From: Hephaestia mangrovi
Lineage (GTDB): Bacteria > Pseudomonadota > Alphaproteobacteria > Sphingomonadales > Sphingomonadaceae
Assembly (NCBI RefSeq): GCF_019880555.1
Contig: NZ_JAINVU010000002.1
Coordinates: forward strand, 679,381 to 743,380
DNA length: 64,000 nucleotides
Direction: 5' to 3'
In this document: positions 9,115 to 18,426 of the stretch, piece by piece
Layout: the number at the start of each line of letters is the position of its first letter
Position numbering within the stretch: position 1 is the stretch's first letter
Notes under the pieces: model-generated
What the model saw: the letters and a program-made list of their open reading frames with translations, nothing else
Told to the model about the DNA's origin: nothing
Databases searched by the model: none
Position numbers and translations under genes: made by a program

Positions 9115-10077
9115 TCAATCGGTGATCACGCGAGCATCGCCATAGCCCCGCTTGGCGGCGCCGTCACGGGCGCTTTTCGCGGCGGCGGCATCGGCGAAGG
9201 GGCCAAGCTCGACGAGCCAGAACTTGCCCGATTGCGAGACGTGGCCGCCGAGCCTGGCGGCAAGCCCCTTGGCATTGCCCTCGTTCGAGAAGGTGCCGAC
9301 GCGGACGCGGTATTTGCCGGTTGCGGGAGCCGGCTTGGCCGGGGGCTTGGCGGCTGCACGCTCCGCTGTCGCCTTGGCCGGCTTTACCGGGCCGGGGGCG
9401 GAGGCTTTCGCGGGCGCCGCGGGTTTTGACGGCGGCGCATAGGATGTTCCGGGCTTCGGCGTCGCGGGCACGGGCTTGGACGTGGCGGGCCCAGGCTTGA
9501 CAGCGGCGACGGGCGGCGCCGGCCTTGCGGTCGCCGGCGCGGCGACATCGGCGACGCGCGCGCGCAAGCCATTGAGCAGGATCGGCGGCGCGTCGAGCCG
9601 GGGTGCCGCGGGCCGCCCCTGCGACAGCGCGACCTGATCGGCCGCGATCGGATCGACCTGGCGGATTCGCACGGCCGCAGTGCCCGTCATCCCGATCAGC
9701 TTTGCCGCCTTGGGCGATAGCTCGGCGAGAACCCCGCGTGTCGCCGCCGGCGTGGCACGGGTTTCGAGCAGCGCGGTGCGGCCGGTGGCGAGATCGGTCA
9801 CTTCGGCAAAGCCCCCCGCGGGCAATCGCGCGCCCGATACGGTGATGCCGCCGGCCCCCGCCCCTGCGACGGCGGCATAGCCGACCTCGTCGAACCGTTC
9901 GGCCCCCGATGTCGCGCTCGGGCCGCTGCCGGCGGGCAGGTTCGCGGGCGGCGTCGCATCGCCGACCGGCGCGACCGACGGCACGCCGACCGGCTTTTGC
10001 TGGGCAGCAGCCGCAGCGCCCGCGATCAGCCCCGTCATCGCCAGCGCGGCGAACGCGCCCTTATTGAGATACCGCAT
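9115..10077 (-). CDS. RlpA-like SPOR-domain protein, degenerate barrel
   Basis: 320 residues: signal peptide (1-25), a region (about 65-143) that aligns by eye with the RlpA double-psi barrel (LPAGGFAEVTDLATGR, then LSPKAAKLIGMTGTAAVR), a long Ala/Pro/Lys linker (170-245) and a C-terminal SPOR domain (about 248-320) that binds denuded septal glycan. RlpA enzymes are lytic transglycosylases using an Asp in a DRGP turn and a His; neither is visible here, so the barrel is probably non-catalytic. The gene overlaps the 3' end of the MltB-type transglycosylase gene by 17 bp. Confidence 0.85.
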   Translation of the reverse strand: MRYLNKGAFAALAMTGLIAGAAAAAQQKPVGVPSVAPVGDATPPANLPAGSGPSATSGAERFDEVGYAAVAGAGAGGITVSGARLPAGGFAEVTDLATGRTALLETRATPAATRGVLAELSPKAAKLIGMTGTAAVRIRQVDPIAADQVALSQGRPAAPRLDAPPILLNGLRARVADVAAPATARPAPPVAAVKPGPATSKPVPATPKPGTSYAPPSKPAAPAKASAPGPVKPAKATAERAAAKPPAKPAPATGKYRVRVGTFSNEGNAKGLAARLGGHVSQSGKFWLVELGPFADAAAAKSARDGAAKRGYGDARVITD

Positions 10078-11110
10078 CCGCCAACAGCCCCACCGATAAT
10101 GCGTAGAAATTCGAGCAATTGTAATCGAGGATCACCCGGTAATTGCCGGTCAGCAGATAGGCGGTGCGCCCCGGCCCGTCGGGCTCCAGCAGCGTCGCCA
10201 GCATGTCGTTGTCGGCCGGCCAGCTACGCGTCAGCGGCACGAGCCCCAGCGCGCGCCACTCCGCCATCGTCTTCCATTCGCTGTGCCGGGCATAGACCTT
10301 CTGGCAGCGCGGCGCGACCGTTTTGCCGGCAATCGCATCGGCATCGACGCTCGACGGCACCGAGACGGCGAAGCCCCAGGGCTCCCCCTTGCGCCAGCCG
10401 GCATTGACGAAATAATTGCCGATCGAGGCCAGCACATCGGCATCCGAATGCCAGATATCGGCATGGCCATCGCCATCACCATCGGTGGCGAGGCGCAGAT
10501 AGACAGATGGCAGGAATTGCGGGCCGCCGGTCGCGCCCGCCCAGCTTCCTTGCAGCGTGCTGCGCGAGACGCCCTTGTCCATGATCTTCAGCGCGTCGAT
10601 GAATTCCTTCTCGAACAAGCTGCGCCGGCGGCCTTCATAAGCGAGCGTCGCCAACGAATTTGGCAGATCGAAATTGCCGGTATAGCCGCCGTAATTGGTC
10701 TCATGCCCCCAGATCGACACCATGATCGATTCGGGCACGCCGGTTTCTTCCTCGATCCGGGCGAGCTTGCCACGATTTTCCTGATACGCGGCCTGACCAC
10801 GACGGATTCGTGCGGCATCGACATGCTTTGCCTTGTAGGGCGCGAACATCGGGATCGGCGCGTTGGGATTGCCGCCGGGCTGGCCGCGATCGAGTTCGAT
10901 CACGCGATCACTCATCGTCAGCGTCGGGAACACGCTGTCGATCGTGCGCTGCGAAACGCCGGCGGCGGCGGTCTTGGCGCGCAGCGTCTGCAGATAGGAT
11001 TGAAATCCGTCCTCGGTCTGCGCGACGGCAGAGCCGCCGGTCAGCGCACAGGCGACGACGCCCGTGGTGATGAGAAGGAAACGCTTCGCTCGTGCTGGTA
11101 CACCCCACAT
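10061..11110 (-). CDS. Lytic murein transglycosylase, MltB family
   Basis: 349 residues from the ATG at 11110 (MWGVPARAK), which gives a clean signal peptide ending near AVAQ; the frame is open further upstream but without signal-like sequence. The catalytic region SIWGHETNYGGYTGNFD holds the acid Glu typical of SltB/MltB (ExxYG-type), followed by SLATLAYEGRRR and the GATGGPQFLPS block. The C-terminal NYRVILDYNCSNFYAL matches the family end. It cleaves peptidoglycan to 1,6-anhydro products in the periplasm. First gene of the cell-wall block. Confidence 0.93.
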   Translation of the reverse strand: MWGVPARAKRFLLITTGVVACALTGGSAVAQTEDGFQSYLQTLRAKTAAAGVSQRTIDSVFPTLTMSDRVIELDRGQPGGNPNAPIPMFAPYKAKHVDAARIRRGQAAYQENRGKLARIEEETGVPESIMVSIWGHETNYGGYTGNFDLPNSLATLAYEGRRRSLFEKEFIDALKIMDKGVSRSTLQGSWAGATGGPQFLPSVYLRLATDGDGDGHADIWHSDADVLASIGNYFVNAGWRKGEPWGFAVSVPSSVDADAIAGKTVAPRCQKVYARHSEWKTMAEWRALGLVPLTRSWPADNDMLATLLEPDGPGRTAYLLTGNYRVILDYNCSNFYALSVGLLADAVSQ

Positions 11111-11207
11111 AGCGGCGACGATGCCACAGTGCGGGCGCGGGATGAACCCCCTGTCGTCGGGGCTCTTGCACAAAATGCCGCTTGATGCCTATGCGCTTGG
11201 CGCACGC

Positions 11208-11297
<90 letters not shown>

Positions 11298-11407
11298 TTA
11301 TTCGATCTCGCGGCCTGTTCGCTTCGCTCACGCCTCCGATAGGGCGGCCGGTCGCGCAGTCGCGCTCCTGGCTCCGAGTTCGAACTTCGTCCCGAACTCT
11401 CCGCCGC

Positions 11408-11740
11408 TCACCAATCGCAGCGCAGCGTTTCGTCGAGGTCGAGCAGCGTTTCGAAGGACTCGTCGTCGAGCGGCTCGTCGAACTGGCAGCCGGCGAGGAA
11501 ATCGTCGGACCAGATGATCGTCGCCGCGCGCGGACCGATTACCGGCAAGGTAAGCCACATCGTCGTGCCGCGCTTCAATGCCGAATAGATTTGCAGCCGC
11601 GCGCCGTGGAGCGACAGATCGACCACCCGGCACAGCGCGCGATCGAGCCCGCCGCGACCAATCCGCGCATCGAGCGACACCGGCTTGCGATGGCTGCGCC
11701 GGCCGACCGCCAGCGTCAATTCGATTTCGGCAGCGAGCAT
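11408..11740 (-). CDS. PilZ-domain protein
   Basis: 110 residues carrying a single PilZ domain. The N-terminal RRSHRKPVSLDARI resembles the RxxxR c-di-GMP arginine motif, and VVDLSLHGARLQ matches the (D/N)xSxxG motif. Short single-domain PilZ proteins bind c-di-GMP and regulate motility or exopolysaccharide through protein contact. No neighbour indicates a partner. The stretch between it and tRNA-Ser (11298-11407) holds nothing I recognise. Confidence 0.85.
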   Translation of the reverse strand: MLAAEIELTLAVGRRSHRKPVSLDARIGRGGLDRALCRVVDLSLHGARLQIYSALKRGTTMWLTLPVIGPRAATIIWSDDFLAGCQFDEPLDDESFETLLDLDETLRCDW

Positions 11741-11794
11741 GACCCGTTACTCCTCACGCGACGAACGCGAGGAAGGCTATGCCCGGGAGGGTTA

Positions 11795-11820
11795 ACGCGC
11801 CGTCAACGAGGACGGCGCGT
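11795..11820 (-). terminator. Stem-loop downstream of rpmE
   Basis: A perfect 10-bp inverted repeat, ACGCGCCGTC / GACGGCGCGT, with a 6-base loop starts 8 bases past the rpmE stop on the minus strand. Only a short TTAA follows, not a U-run, so it may be an imperfect terminator or an mRNA 3'-end stabiliser. Confidence 0.5.
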
Positions 11821-11827
11821 GAGGCGA

Positions 11828-12058
11828 TTACTTCTTGCCGAGCGAGAGGCCGCCGAAGCGCTTGTTGAAGCGCGCGACCTGGCCGCCCGAATCGAGCAGG
11901 CGCTGGTTGCCGCCGGTCCAGGCCGGGTGCGAGGTGGGATCGATGTCGAGCGCCAGCGTGTCGCCTTCGCTGCCCCAGGTGGAGCGCGTCTCGAACACGG
12001 TGCCGTCGGTCATCTGCACCTTGATCATGTGGTAATCGGGGTGGGTGTTCTTCTTCAC
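11828..12058 (-). CDS. rpmE: 50S ribosomal protein L31
   Basis: 76 residues from a GTG at 12058 (read as Met-Lys-Lys-Asn-Thr-His-Pro-Asp-Tyr). The sequence has the L31 hallmarks [19 protein letters not shown] and the central HPAWTGG, ending [13 protein letters not shown]. The four zinc cysteines of the zinc-binding L31 form are absent, so this is the zinc-independent version. The frame is open upstream but those 19 residues are not L31-like. Single gene with its own terminator-like stem-loop. Confidence 0.95.
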   Translation of the reverse strand: MKKNTHPDYHMIKVQMTDGTVFETRSTWGSEGDTLALDIDPTSHPAWTGGNQRLLDSGGQVARFNKRFGGLSLGKK

Positions 12059-12142
12059 GTCACAAACTCCTTGAGCCGCTGGTTTCCGACCAGCCGCGAG
12101 CGCGCGCCTGTACACGGCGCTTCGGTGAATGGCAACCTTCGG

Positions 12143-12622
12143 TCAGGCTTTCGGCGGATCGGCGATCATCGCGGTGAAGTTCGCTTCGGCGGCGACCTGA
12201 CCGTCGATCGTCGCGCGGCCGGTAAATTTGCACACCGTCGCGCGCTTCTGGACGAATTCGACCTCGAGCTTGAGCAGCACGCCGGGCTCGACCGGCTTGC
12301 GAAACTTGGCGCCGTCGATCGCCATGAAATAGACCAGCTTGCCCGAACCCGCGAGGCCGAGGCTTTCGACTGCCAGCACGCCGGCGGCTTGCGCCAGCGC
12401 CTCGACGATCAGCACGCCGGGCATGATCGGGCGTCCGGGGAAATGGCCCTGGAAAAAGCCCTCGTTGATCGTCACCGCCTTCACGGCCGTGATCGACCGG
12501 TCGAGGATGATCTCCTCGACGCGGTCGACCAGCAGCATCGGATAACGGTGCGGCAGCGCCGCCATCACCTGGCCGATATCCATCGGCCCGGTGCGGCGGT
12601 CCGCCGTCGCGTCGTCGCTCAC
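12143..12622 (-). CDS. fabZ: 3-hydroxyacyl-ACP dehydratase FabZ
   Basis: 159 residues with the hot-dog fold motifs [11 protein letters not shown] and [20 protein letters not shown], containing the catalytic His and Glu. It dehydrates 3-hydroxyacyl-ACP in fatty-acid elongation. I choose the GTG at 12622, which overlaps the ompH stop (GTGA), over a longer in-frame extension into ompH. In enterobacteria lpxD sits between ompH and fabZ and lpxA follows; here both are missing and rpmE comes next. Confidence 0.95.
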   Translation of the reverse strand: MSDDATADRRTGPMDIGQVMAALPHRYPMLLVDRVEEIILDRSITAVKAVTINEGFFQGHFPGRPIMPGVLIVEALAQAAGVLAVESLGLAGSGKLVYFMAIDGAKFRKPVEPGVLLKLEVEFVQKRATVCKFTGRATIDGQVAAEANFTAMIADPPKA

Positions 12623-13281
12623 CGGCCCGCCGGCGCTGACGGGTTGGCGGCCGGTGCCGCGGGGGCAGCCTGTTGCTGCTGCTGACCCGGCTGCCAATTG
12701 GCCGGCGGCGTGACGCTGACCGGCGCGGTGATCAGGCGATCGAGCTCGGCGGTGACGGCGCTGGTGACGTCAGCCGAGGGATCGGCGACGAAGGTCGCTT
12801 CCGGGCGCAGCAGCACGGCGATCTTGCGCTGCTTGACGACGTTGGAAACAGCATCGTCCTCATGCCCGCTGATCTGTTCGATCGCATAGGCCTTGGCACG
12901 ATTGAACGGCAGCGACATCCGCTGCAATTCCTGCTGCGCCGACTGCTCCTTGGCCTGGAGCGCCTTCACCGCGTTCGGATTCGAGGTCTGCGCGGCCTGC
13001 AGTTCGGCCTGCGAGATCTGGCCGTCCTTGTTGGTATCGAGCGGCGCGGCCGAGGTCTTGATCTCGTTGGCGAGCGCGGTCTGGCGCGCCTGCACCTGGG
13101 CGATCTGGGCCTTGTAGGTGGTCTGGATCGTCTGCGCCGCCGTCTTCCATGCATTGGAATTGGCGATCGCCGCATCGGGATCGAGCACAGCGACCGACTG
13201 GGCGCTGGCCGGCGCCGCGGCAGCGATCAGGCCGGGAGCGGCAATCGCGGCGGCAAACACGAGTTTGGAGATATTGGTCAT
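12619..13281 (-). CDS. OmpH/Skp-like periplasmic chaperone
   Basis: 220 residues with a signal peptide (cleavage near ASA-Q, residue 28), then a helical coiled-coil domain rich in Gln and Ala (about 45-150) as in Skp/OmpH, and a low-complexity Pro/Ala/Gln tail (about 190-220). An EF-hand-like [14 protein letters not shown] sits near 79-92 inside the coiled coil, unusual for Skp. It escorts outer-membrane proteins to the BAM complex. The start overlaps the bamA stop by 1 bp and the stop overlaps fabZ. Confidence 0.88.
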   Translation of the reverse strand: MTNISKLVFAAAIAAPGLIAAAAPASAQSVAVLDPDAAIANSNAWKTAAQTIQTTYKAQIAQVQARQTALANEIKTSAAPLDTNKDGQISQAELQAAQTSNPNAVKALQAKEQSAQQELQRMSLPFNRAKAYAIEQISGHEDDAVSNVVKQRKIAVLLRPEATFVADPSADVTSAVTAELDRLITAPVSVTPPANWQPGQQQQQAAPAAPAANPSAPAGR

Positions 13282-16076
13282 CAGTAAGAAGCCCCTACAT
13301 TGAAGGTGATAAGTTTCTTGTCATCGCCCGGTTGCGTCACCAACGCCTTGGCGACGTCGATCCGCAACGGGCCGAACGGTGAATTCCAGTTGACGCCGAT
13401 GCCGACGGAGACGCGCGGGCTCGGCGAATCGCCGAGATAGACTTCCTTGAACGGCGAAACGGTCTGGCCCAGCGCGGTGTTCGAGGTCACACCGTTACAG
13501 CCGCCGCTGCCGTCGGGCACGCCGGCCGCGCAGGTCGTCTGGATATAGGAGCCGTCAGCACCGACATATTCGTACAGTGGGTTGCCCGAGCTGTCCTTGG
13601 TGGCGATGAACAGCGGATCGACGATCGTGTTGCCGTTGGTATCGACATGCGTCGGGAAGCTCGCGGTCGGCAGCGGCTTCTTGAGCCCGAACAACGCGCC
13701 GACATCGACATAGATCGACGGCCTGAGCCCGAGTTCCGATGCGCCCGCGCCGAGCGGCAGCTCGAGCTCGAGGTGGCCGAGATAATAAGCGCGCCCACCA
13801 AGTGCGTCGTCCGCCACCGAATTCTTGTCGGTATTGAGGACCTGCTTTCCGTCGGAATCGGTGGTGTAATAATAACGCTTCACGCGCGGCCCGATGCCGC
13901 GAATGTCGAAGCCGCGGAACTGCGGTTCGCCGAGCAGGAAGCGGTCGGTCAGCCGCACCGCGTCGATGCCCGGGCCGGGGTTCTTCTCCAGCGGCGCGAT
14001 CCAGCCGCCCTCGGCACGCGCCGACAGGATCCAGCCGCTGCCGAAGCCCCAATAATGGGCGTAATCGGCGCGCGTCTTGACGTAGCGCACATTGCCGCCG
14101 AGGCCGGCGAAATCCTGGCTGAACGTCATCCGCGTGCCGGCGCTGGGATGCAGCGCATTGTTCAGCGTCGAATAGATGATCGAATAGCCGAGCGCCGAGG
14201 TCCAGCGATTGCCCAGCGAATCGCAAAGGTAGCGCCCGGCCTTGAGCGGATCGCAGGCGCCGTCGGTATAATAGGTGCCCTTGTCGAGCGACACCTGATC
14301 GTAGGTCAGCTGATAGCGCCCGGCGAGGCTCCAATATTCGGTAATCGGCACGCCGGTGCGGATCTGGAAACCGGTCGAAACGTCGCCATAGGTCGTCTCG
14401 CGGCTGTCACCGATATAGTTGAACGCGTTGTAATCGCGGCGGAAGATATTGCCGCCAAGCGCGATTTCCTTGTCGAACAGATGCGGCTCGGTGAAGCCGA
14501 GATCGATCGACTTGGAATAATAGGACCATTGCACGTTGGCGCTGAGCGTCTGGCCCATGCCGCGGAAATTGTTCTGGGTGATGCCGCCCTGGATGATGAA
14601 GCCTTCGAGATCCGAATAGCCCGCCGAAAGCGACAGCTCGCCGGTTGCCTTTTCCTGGAGATCGGCCTGCAGGATCACGCGATCGGGCGCCGAGCCCTGC
14701 GCCTGCTTGATCTCGAACTTGTCCTGGAAATAGCCGAGGCTGTTGATCCGATCCGACGACCGCTTGACCTGGAAAGTGTTAAAAGCATCGCCTTCCGCGA
14801 GCCGCATCTCGCGACGGATCACCTTGTCCTGTGTCTGCGTATTGCCGTTGATGTCGATCCGCTCGACATAAGTGCGCTTGGCCTCGCCGATATGGAAGTT
14901 GAGGTCCATCGTCTGCGTGTCGGGATGGGGCGTGTATTCCGGATCGACATTGGCAAAGGCATAGCCGAACAGGCCGGCCGTGTTGGTCAGGCTGTCGAGC
15001 GCGTCCTCGACCGACTTGGCGTTGTACCAGTCGCCCTTGTGGAACGGCAGCGTCTTGGCGAGGCGCTTGCCGTCGAAATCGCGGATGTCGCTGTCGACCG
15101 TGACGTCACCGAACTTGTAGCGTTTTCCTTCCTCGATCACATAAGTGATGATGAAGTCCTTCTTGTTCGGCGCCAGCTCGGCAACGGCGGACGTCACGCG
15201 GAAATCGGCATAGCCTTCGGTCAGGTAGAATTGACGCAGCTTCTGCTGGTCATAGGCCATGCGATCCTGATCGTAGGTCGTGTTCGACGACAGGATCGTC
15301 AGCAGCCGCGCTTCCTTGGTCGCCATCTGCTTGCGCAGCTTGCCGTCGGAAAAGACGTGGTTGCCGATGATGTTGATCTGGCGGACCTTGGACTTGTCAC
15401 CCTCGGTAATGTCGAAGATCACGTCGACGCGGTTCTGATCGAGCGCGACCATCTCCGGCTGCACATTGGCGCCGAACCGGCCTTCGCGGCGATAAAGCTC
15501 CAGGATGCGCGACACGTCCTGGCGAACGCCGGTGCGGGTGAAGATCTGCCGCGGTGCGAGCTTGATCTCCTTCTGGATTTTGTCGCTCTTGAGGTGCTTG
15601 TTGCCTTCGAGGATCACCCGGTTAATCAGCGGGTTTTCCTTCACCTTGACGACGATGTTGCCGCTTTCGACGCCATCGATGCTGACATCGGCGAAGAAGC
15701 CGCTGTTGTAGAGATCGCGGATCGCCTGATCGAGGATCGCATTGTCATAGGGCTCGCCGACCCGCAGCTTGGTGTAGGAGAGCACCGTCGCGGGCTCGAT
15801 CCGCTGCGAGCCGTCGACGCTCAGCGACTTGATGATGCGCACCGGCGCCGGGGCGGGTGCAACCGCGGGCGCGCCGGCCGCTCCGGCGGGTTGCGCGGCC
15901 GCCGGGGCGGTCTGCCCCTGAGCTGGAGCGGGCGCAGACTGGTCTTGCGGCGTGGCCTGACCCTGGGCAGCCGCATCCTGCGCGGACGCGACGGCGGGCA
16001 GGCCCGACAGGATCGTGCCGGCCAGCAGCCAGGTCAATGCTCGCGTGCCGAGCTTCGATGCGTTGGTTACTGTCAC
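13281..16076 (-). CDS. bamA: Outer-membrane assembly factor BamA
   Basis: 931 residues, longer than the usual ~800. Signal peptide to about 32, then a Gln/Pro/Ala-rich linker (33-75) that accounts for part of the extra length, five POTRA-like modules (about 78-430), and a 16-stranded barrel ending in an aromatic residue (ITFNVGASY). The conserved barrel motif GEPQFRGFDIRGIGPR (VRGF-type) is present. The loop around 800-860 has a disulphide-capable Cys pair. It inserts beta-barrel proteins into the outer membrane; linked to rseP and ompH as usual. Confidence 0.96.
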   Translation of the reverse strand: MTVTNASKLGTRALTWLLAGTILSGLPAVASAQDAAAQGQATPQDQSAPAPAQGQTAPAAAQPAGAAGAPAVAPAPAPVRIIKSLSVDGSQRIEPATVLSYTKLRVGEPYDNAILDQAIRDLYNSGFFADVSIDGVESGNIVVKVKENPLINRVILEGNKHLKSDKIQKEIKLAPRQIFTRTGVRQDVSRILELYRREGRFGANVQPEMVALDQNRVDVIFDITEGDKSKVRQINIIGNHVFSDGKLRKQMATKEARLLTILSSNTTYDQDRMAYDQQKLRQFYLTEGYADFRVTSAVAELAPNKKDFIITYVIEEGKRYKFGDVTVDSDIRDFDGKRLAKTLPFHKGDWYNAKSVEDALDSLTNTAGLFGYAFANVDPEYTPHPDTQTMDLNFHIGEAKRTYVERIDINGNTQTQDKVIRREMRLAEGDAFNTFQVKRSSDRINSLGYFQDKFEIKQAQGSAPDRVILQADLQEKATGELSLSAGYSDLEGFIIQGGITQNNFRGMGQTLSANVQWSYYSKSIDLGFTEPHLFDKEIALGGNIFRRDYNAFNYIGDSRETTYGDVSTGFQIRTGVPITEYWSLAGRYQLTYDQVSLDKGTYYTDGACDPLKAGRYLCDSLGNRWTSALGYSIIYSTLNNALHPSAGTRMTFSQDFAGLGGNVRYVKTRADYAHYWGFGSGWILSARAEGGWIAPLEKNPGPGIDAVRLTDRFLLGEPQFRGFDIRGIGPRVKRYYYTTDSDGKQVLNTDKNSVADDALGGRAYYLGHLELELPLGAGASELGLRPSIYVDVGALFGLKKPLPTASFPTHVDTNGNTIVDPLFIATKDSSGNPLYEYVGADGSYIQTTCAAGVPDGSGGCNGVTSNTALGQTVSPFKEVYLGDSPSPRVSVGIGVNWNSPFGPLRIDVAKALVTQPGDDKKLITFNVGASY

Positions 16077-16138
16077 AGTCCCACCCTAAACGGAATCGCT
16101 TTGCCGGAAACGGCGCGCCATGCCCTGCCCTAACCGCC

Positions 16139-17281
16139 TCACCCGATCAACCCGGCGAGGTTCTTCCACAGTCCGAAAGCGCCCAAATCGTTGAACGTCA
16201 CCACCAGAATCAGCGCAGCCAGTGCCGCCAGCCCGCCGCGAAACGCCCATTCCTGCGCTTCGGCGCCGAGCGGCCGGCGCCGGACCGCCTCAATCGCGTA
16301 GAACAGCAAATGGCCACCATCGAGCATGGGAACTGGCAACAGGTTGATGAATCCGAGGTTAATCGAAACGACCGCGATCAACGCGACGAAGGCATCGGGC
16401 CCAAGCGTCATCTGCTCGCCGGCGATCCGCGCGGTGCCGACCGGGCCGTTCAAGTCCTTGACCGAGCGCCGTCCCGAGACGATCTGGCCGATCCCGTCGA
16501 TCGTCACCTGAACGAGCTCGCCGGCTCTGCGCAGGCCGACCACCGGCGCTTCGGCAAGGCCGACCGTGGTGAGAACGGGATCGGTCGCCTGCACGCCGAG
16601 CTGCCCGATGACGAAATGGTTGCCGAAGCGATCGCGCTGCTCGACGCGGCCGAGCGTCGCCTGCTGCGCCATCGGCTTGCCGTTGCGGACGAAATCGATC
16701 TCGACCTTCTCGCCGGGCCGCAACACGACATAGCGCGCGAGCTGATCGAACGTGTCGAACGAACGCCCGCCGACGGCGGTGATGCGGTCGCCCGCCTGCA
16801 GCCCCGTGACCTGCGCCGGACTGTTCGGCATCACCGCGCCGACCACGGTGGGCGTGCGCAAGTCGCCATAAGCGAAGGCAAAGGCCGACAGGATGGCGAT
16901 GGCGATGATGAAATTGGTGATCGGGCCGGCGGCGACGATGATCGCGCGCTGCCACAACGGCTTGGCCTGGAAGGTCTGCGCGCGCTCGGCCGGCGGCAAC
17001 GAAAGCCAGTCGGCGCTCGGCTGGCTGGCCGGGTTCATGTCGCCGGCGAAGCGGACATAGCCGCCGAGCGGCAGCCAGGCGAGCTTCCAGCGCGTGCCGC
17101 GCTTGTCGGTCCAGCCGGCGATTTCGTGGCCGAAGCCGATCGAGAAAGCCTCGGCCTTCACCCCGAACCAGCGGCCGGCGAAATAATGGCCGAGCTCGTG
17201 CACGAACACGAGCGGACCGATCACCAGCATGAACGCCAGCAAACTGAATAAAATGCCGGGATTTTGAGTCAAACGAGGCAA
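16139..17281 (-). CDS. rseP: Site-2 membrane protease RseP
   Basis: 380-residue intramembrane zinc metalloprotease. The HExxH site is HELGH (28-32) in the first membrane helix, the third ligand Asp is in MLDGGHLLF (about 310), and a PDZ domain is between them (NSPAQVTGLQAGDRI). It cuts anti-sigma factors and remnant signal peptides within the inner membrane. Its start lies inside the 3' end of dxr (13-bp overlap), in the standard dxr-rseP-bamA order. Confidence 0.95.
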   Translation of the reverse strand: MPRLTQNPGILFSLLAFMLVIGPLVFVHELGHYFAGRWFGVKAEAFSIGFGHEIAGWTDKRGTRWKLAWLPLGGYVRFAGDMNPASQPSADWLSLPPAERAQTFQAKPLWQRAIIVAAGPITNFIIAIAILSAFAFAYGDLRTPTVVGAVMPNSPAQVTGLQAGDRITAVGGRSFDTFDQLARYVVLRPGEKVEIDFVRNGKPMAQQATLGRVEQRDRFGNHFVIGQLGVQATDPVLTTVGLAEAPVVGLRRAGELVQVTIDGIGQIVSGRRSVKDLNGPVGTARIAGEQMTLGPDAFVALIAVVSINLGFINLLPVPMLDGGHLLFYAIEAVRRRPLGAEAQEWAFRGGLAALAALILVVTFNDLGAFGLWKNLAGLIG

Positions 17282-18426
17282 TCCTCTACACGCTGACGCG
17301 CCACCGCCCTGGCTTCTGCGTCCACCGCCAGGACCGCTTCGAGCGTTTCCGGCGCCTGGGGCTGATAACGCATCATCGTATCGGCGACGATTGCGGCAAT
17401 TTCGAGGAAGCCGATGCGCCCGTCAAGAAACGCCGCAACGGCGACTTCATTGGCGGCGTTCAGGATCGCCGGCATCGCGCCGCCCGCAGCCAGCGCCTCA
17501 CGGGCCAGACGGAGCGCAGGAAAGCGTTCCTCGTCCGGCGCCTCGAAATCGAGCCGGCCGATGCGGACCAGATCGAGCGGCTGCATCGGCGTCGCGATGC
17601 GATCGGGCCAGGCGAGCGTGTGCGCGATCGGCACCCGCATGTCGCTGGGCCCCATCTGCGCCAGCATCGAGCCATCGACATAATCGACGATCGAATGGAT
17701 GATCGACTGGCGATGAACGACGATCTCGATTCGCGCCGGATCGACCGGAAACAGCCGCGCCGCCTCGATCAGTTCGAGGCCCTTGTTCATCATCGTCGCC
17801 GAATCGACCGAAATCTTGGCGCCCATCGACCAATTGGGATGCGCGACGGCCTGCGCAGGAGTGACGACGCGCATCGCTTCGCTCGTCCATTCGCGGAACG
17901 GGCCGCCCGACGCGGTGAGGATGATGCGCCGTACCCGCTCCGGCCGCTCGAAATCGAAGCACTGGAAGATCGCATTATGCTCCGAATCGGCCGGCAGCAC
18001 CGTCGCGCCGCGCCTCTTCGCCTCGGCGAGCACGAGGTCGCCGGCCGAAACCAGCGGTTCCTTGTTGGCGAGCACCACCGTGCCGCCGCCCGCCAGCGCC
18101 GCGATCACCGGCTCGAGCCCGGCGCAGCCGACGATCGCGGCCATCGTCCAGTCGCTGTCGGCCGCGGCCTCGCACACCGCCTGCCGGCCTGCCGCCGCGG
18201 CGATGCCGGTGCCCGACAGACGTGCGCGCAGATCGGCGAAGCAGCTTTCGTCGGCGACCACCGCGCGCTTGGCATTGGTGCGGATCGCCGCGGCGGCAAG
18301 CTCCACGACGTTGCAATTGGCGGTCAGCGCGACCACCTCGAACTCTTCCGGCGACCGCTCGATCAGGTCGAGCGTCGACCGCCCGACCGATCCGGTCGCG
18401 CCCAGCACGGAAACGCGCTTCACCAT
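17269..18426 (-). CDS. dxr: 1-deoxy-D-xylulose 5-phosphate reductoisomerase
   Basis: 385 residues, normal for Dxr. NADPH motif GATGSVGRSTL at 9-19, metal/substrate motif ADSEHNAIFQC, active-site loop NWSMGAKISVDSATMMNKGLELIEA region and a C-terminal helical domain. It makes 2-C-methyl-D-erythritol 4-phosphate, the committed step of the non-mevalonate isoprenoid route, feeding UppS two genes upstream. It overlaps cdsA by 7 bp. Confidence 0.97.
   Translation of the reverse strand: MVKRVSVLGATGSVGRSTLDLIERSPEEFEVVALTANCNVVELAAAAIRTNAKRAVVADESCFADLRARLSGTGIAAAAGRQAVCEAAADSDWTMAAIVGCAGLEPVIAALAGGGTVVLANKEPLVSAGDLVLAEAKRRGATVLPADSEHNAIFQCFDFERPERVRRIILTASGGPFREWTSEAMRVVTPAQAVAHPNWSMGAKISVDSATMMNKGLELIEAARLFPVDPARIEIVVHRQSIIHSIVDYVDGSMLAQMGPSDMRVPIAHTLAWPDRIATPMQPLDLVRIGRLDFEAPDEERFPALRLAREALAAGGAMPAILNAANEVAVAAFLDGRIGFLEIAAIVADTMMRYQPQAPETLEAVLAVDAEARAVARQRVEDCLV

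Noticed and set aside
13647..16133. An 828-codon open frame antisense to bamA
   Set aside because: It mirrors bamA codons (high GC gives long antisense frames), has no recognisable domain, and bamA itself is certain.
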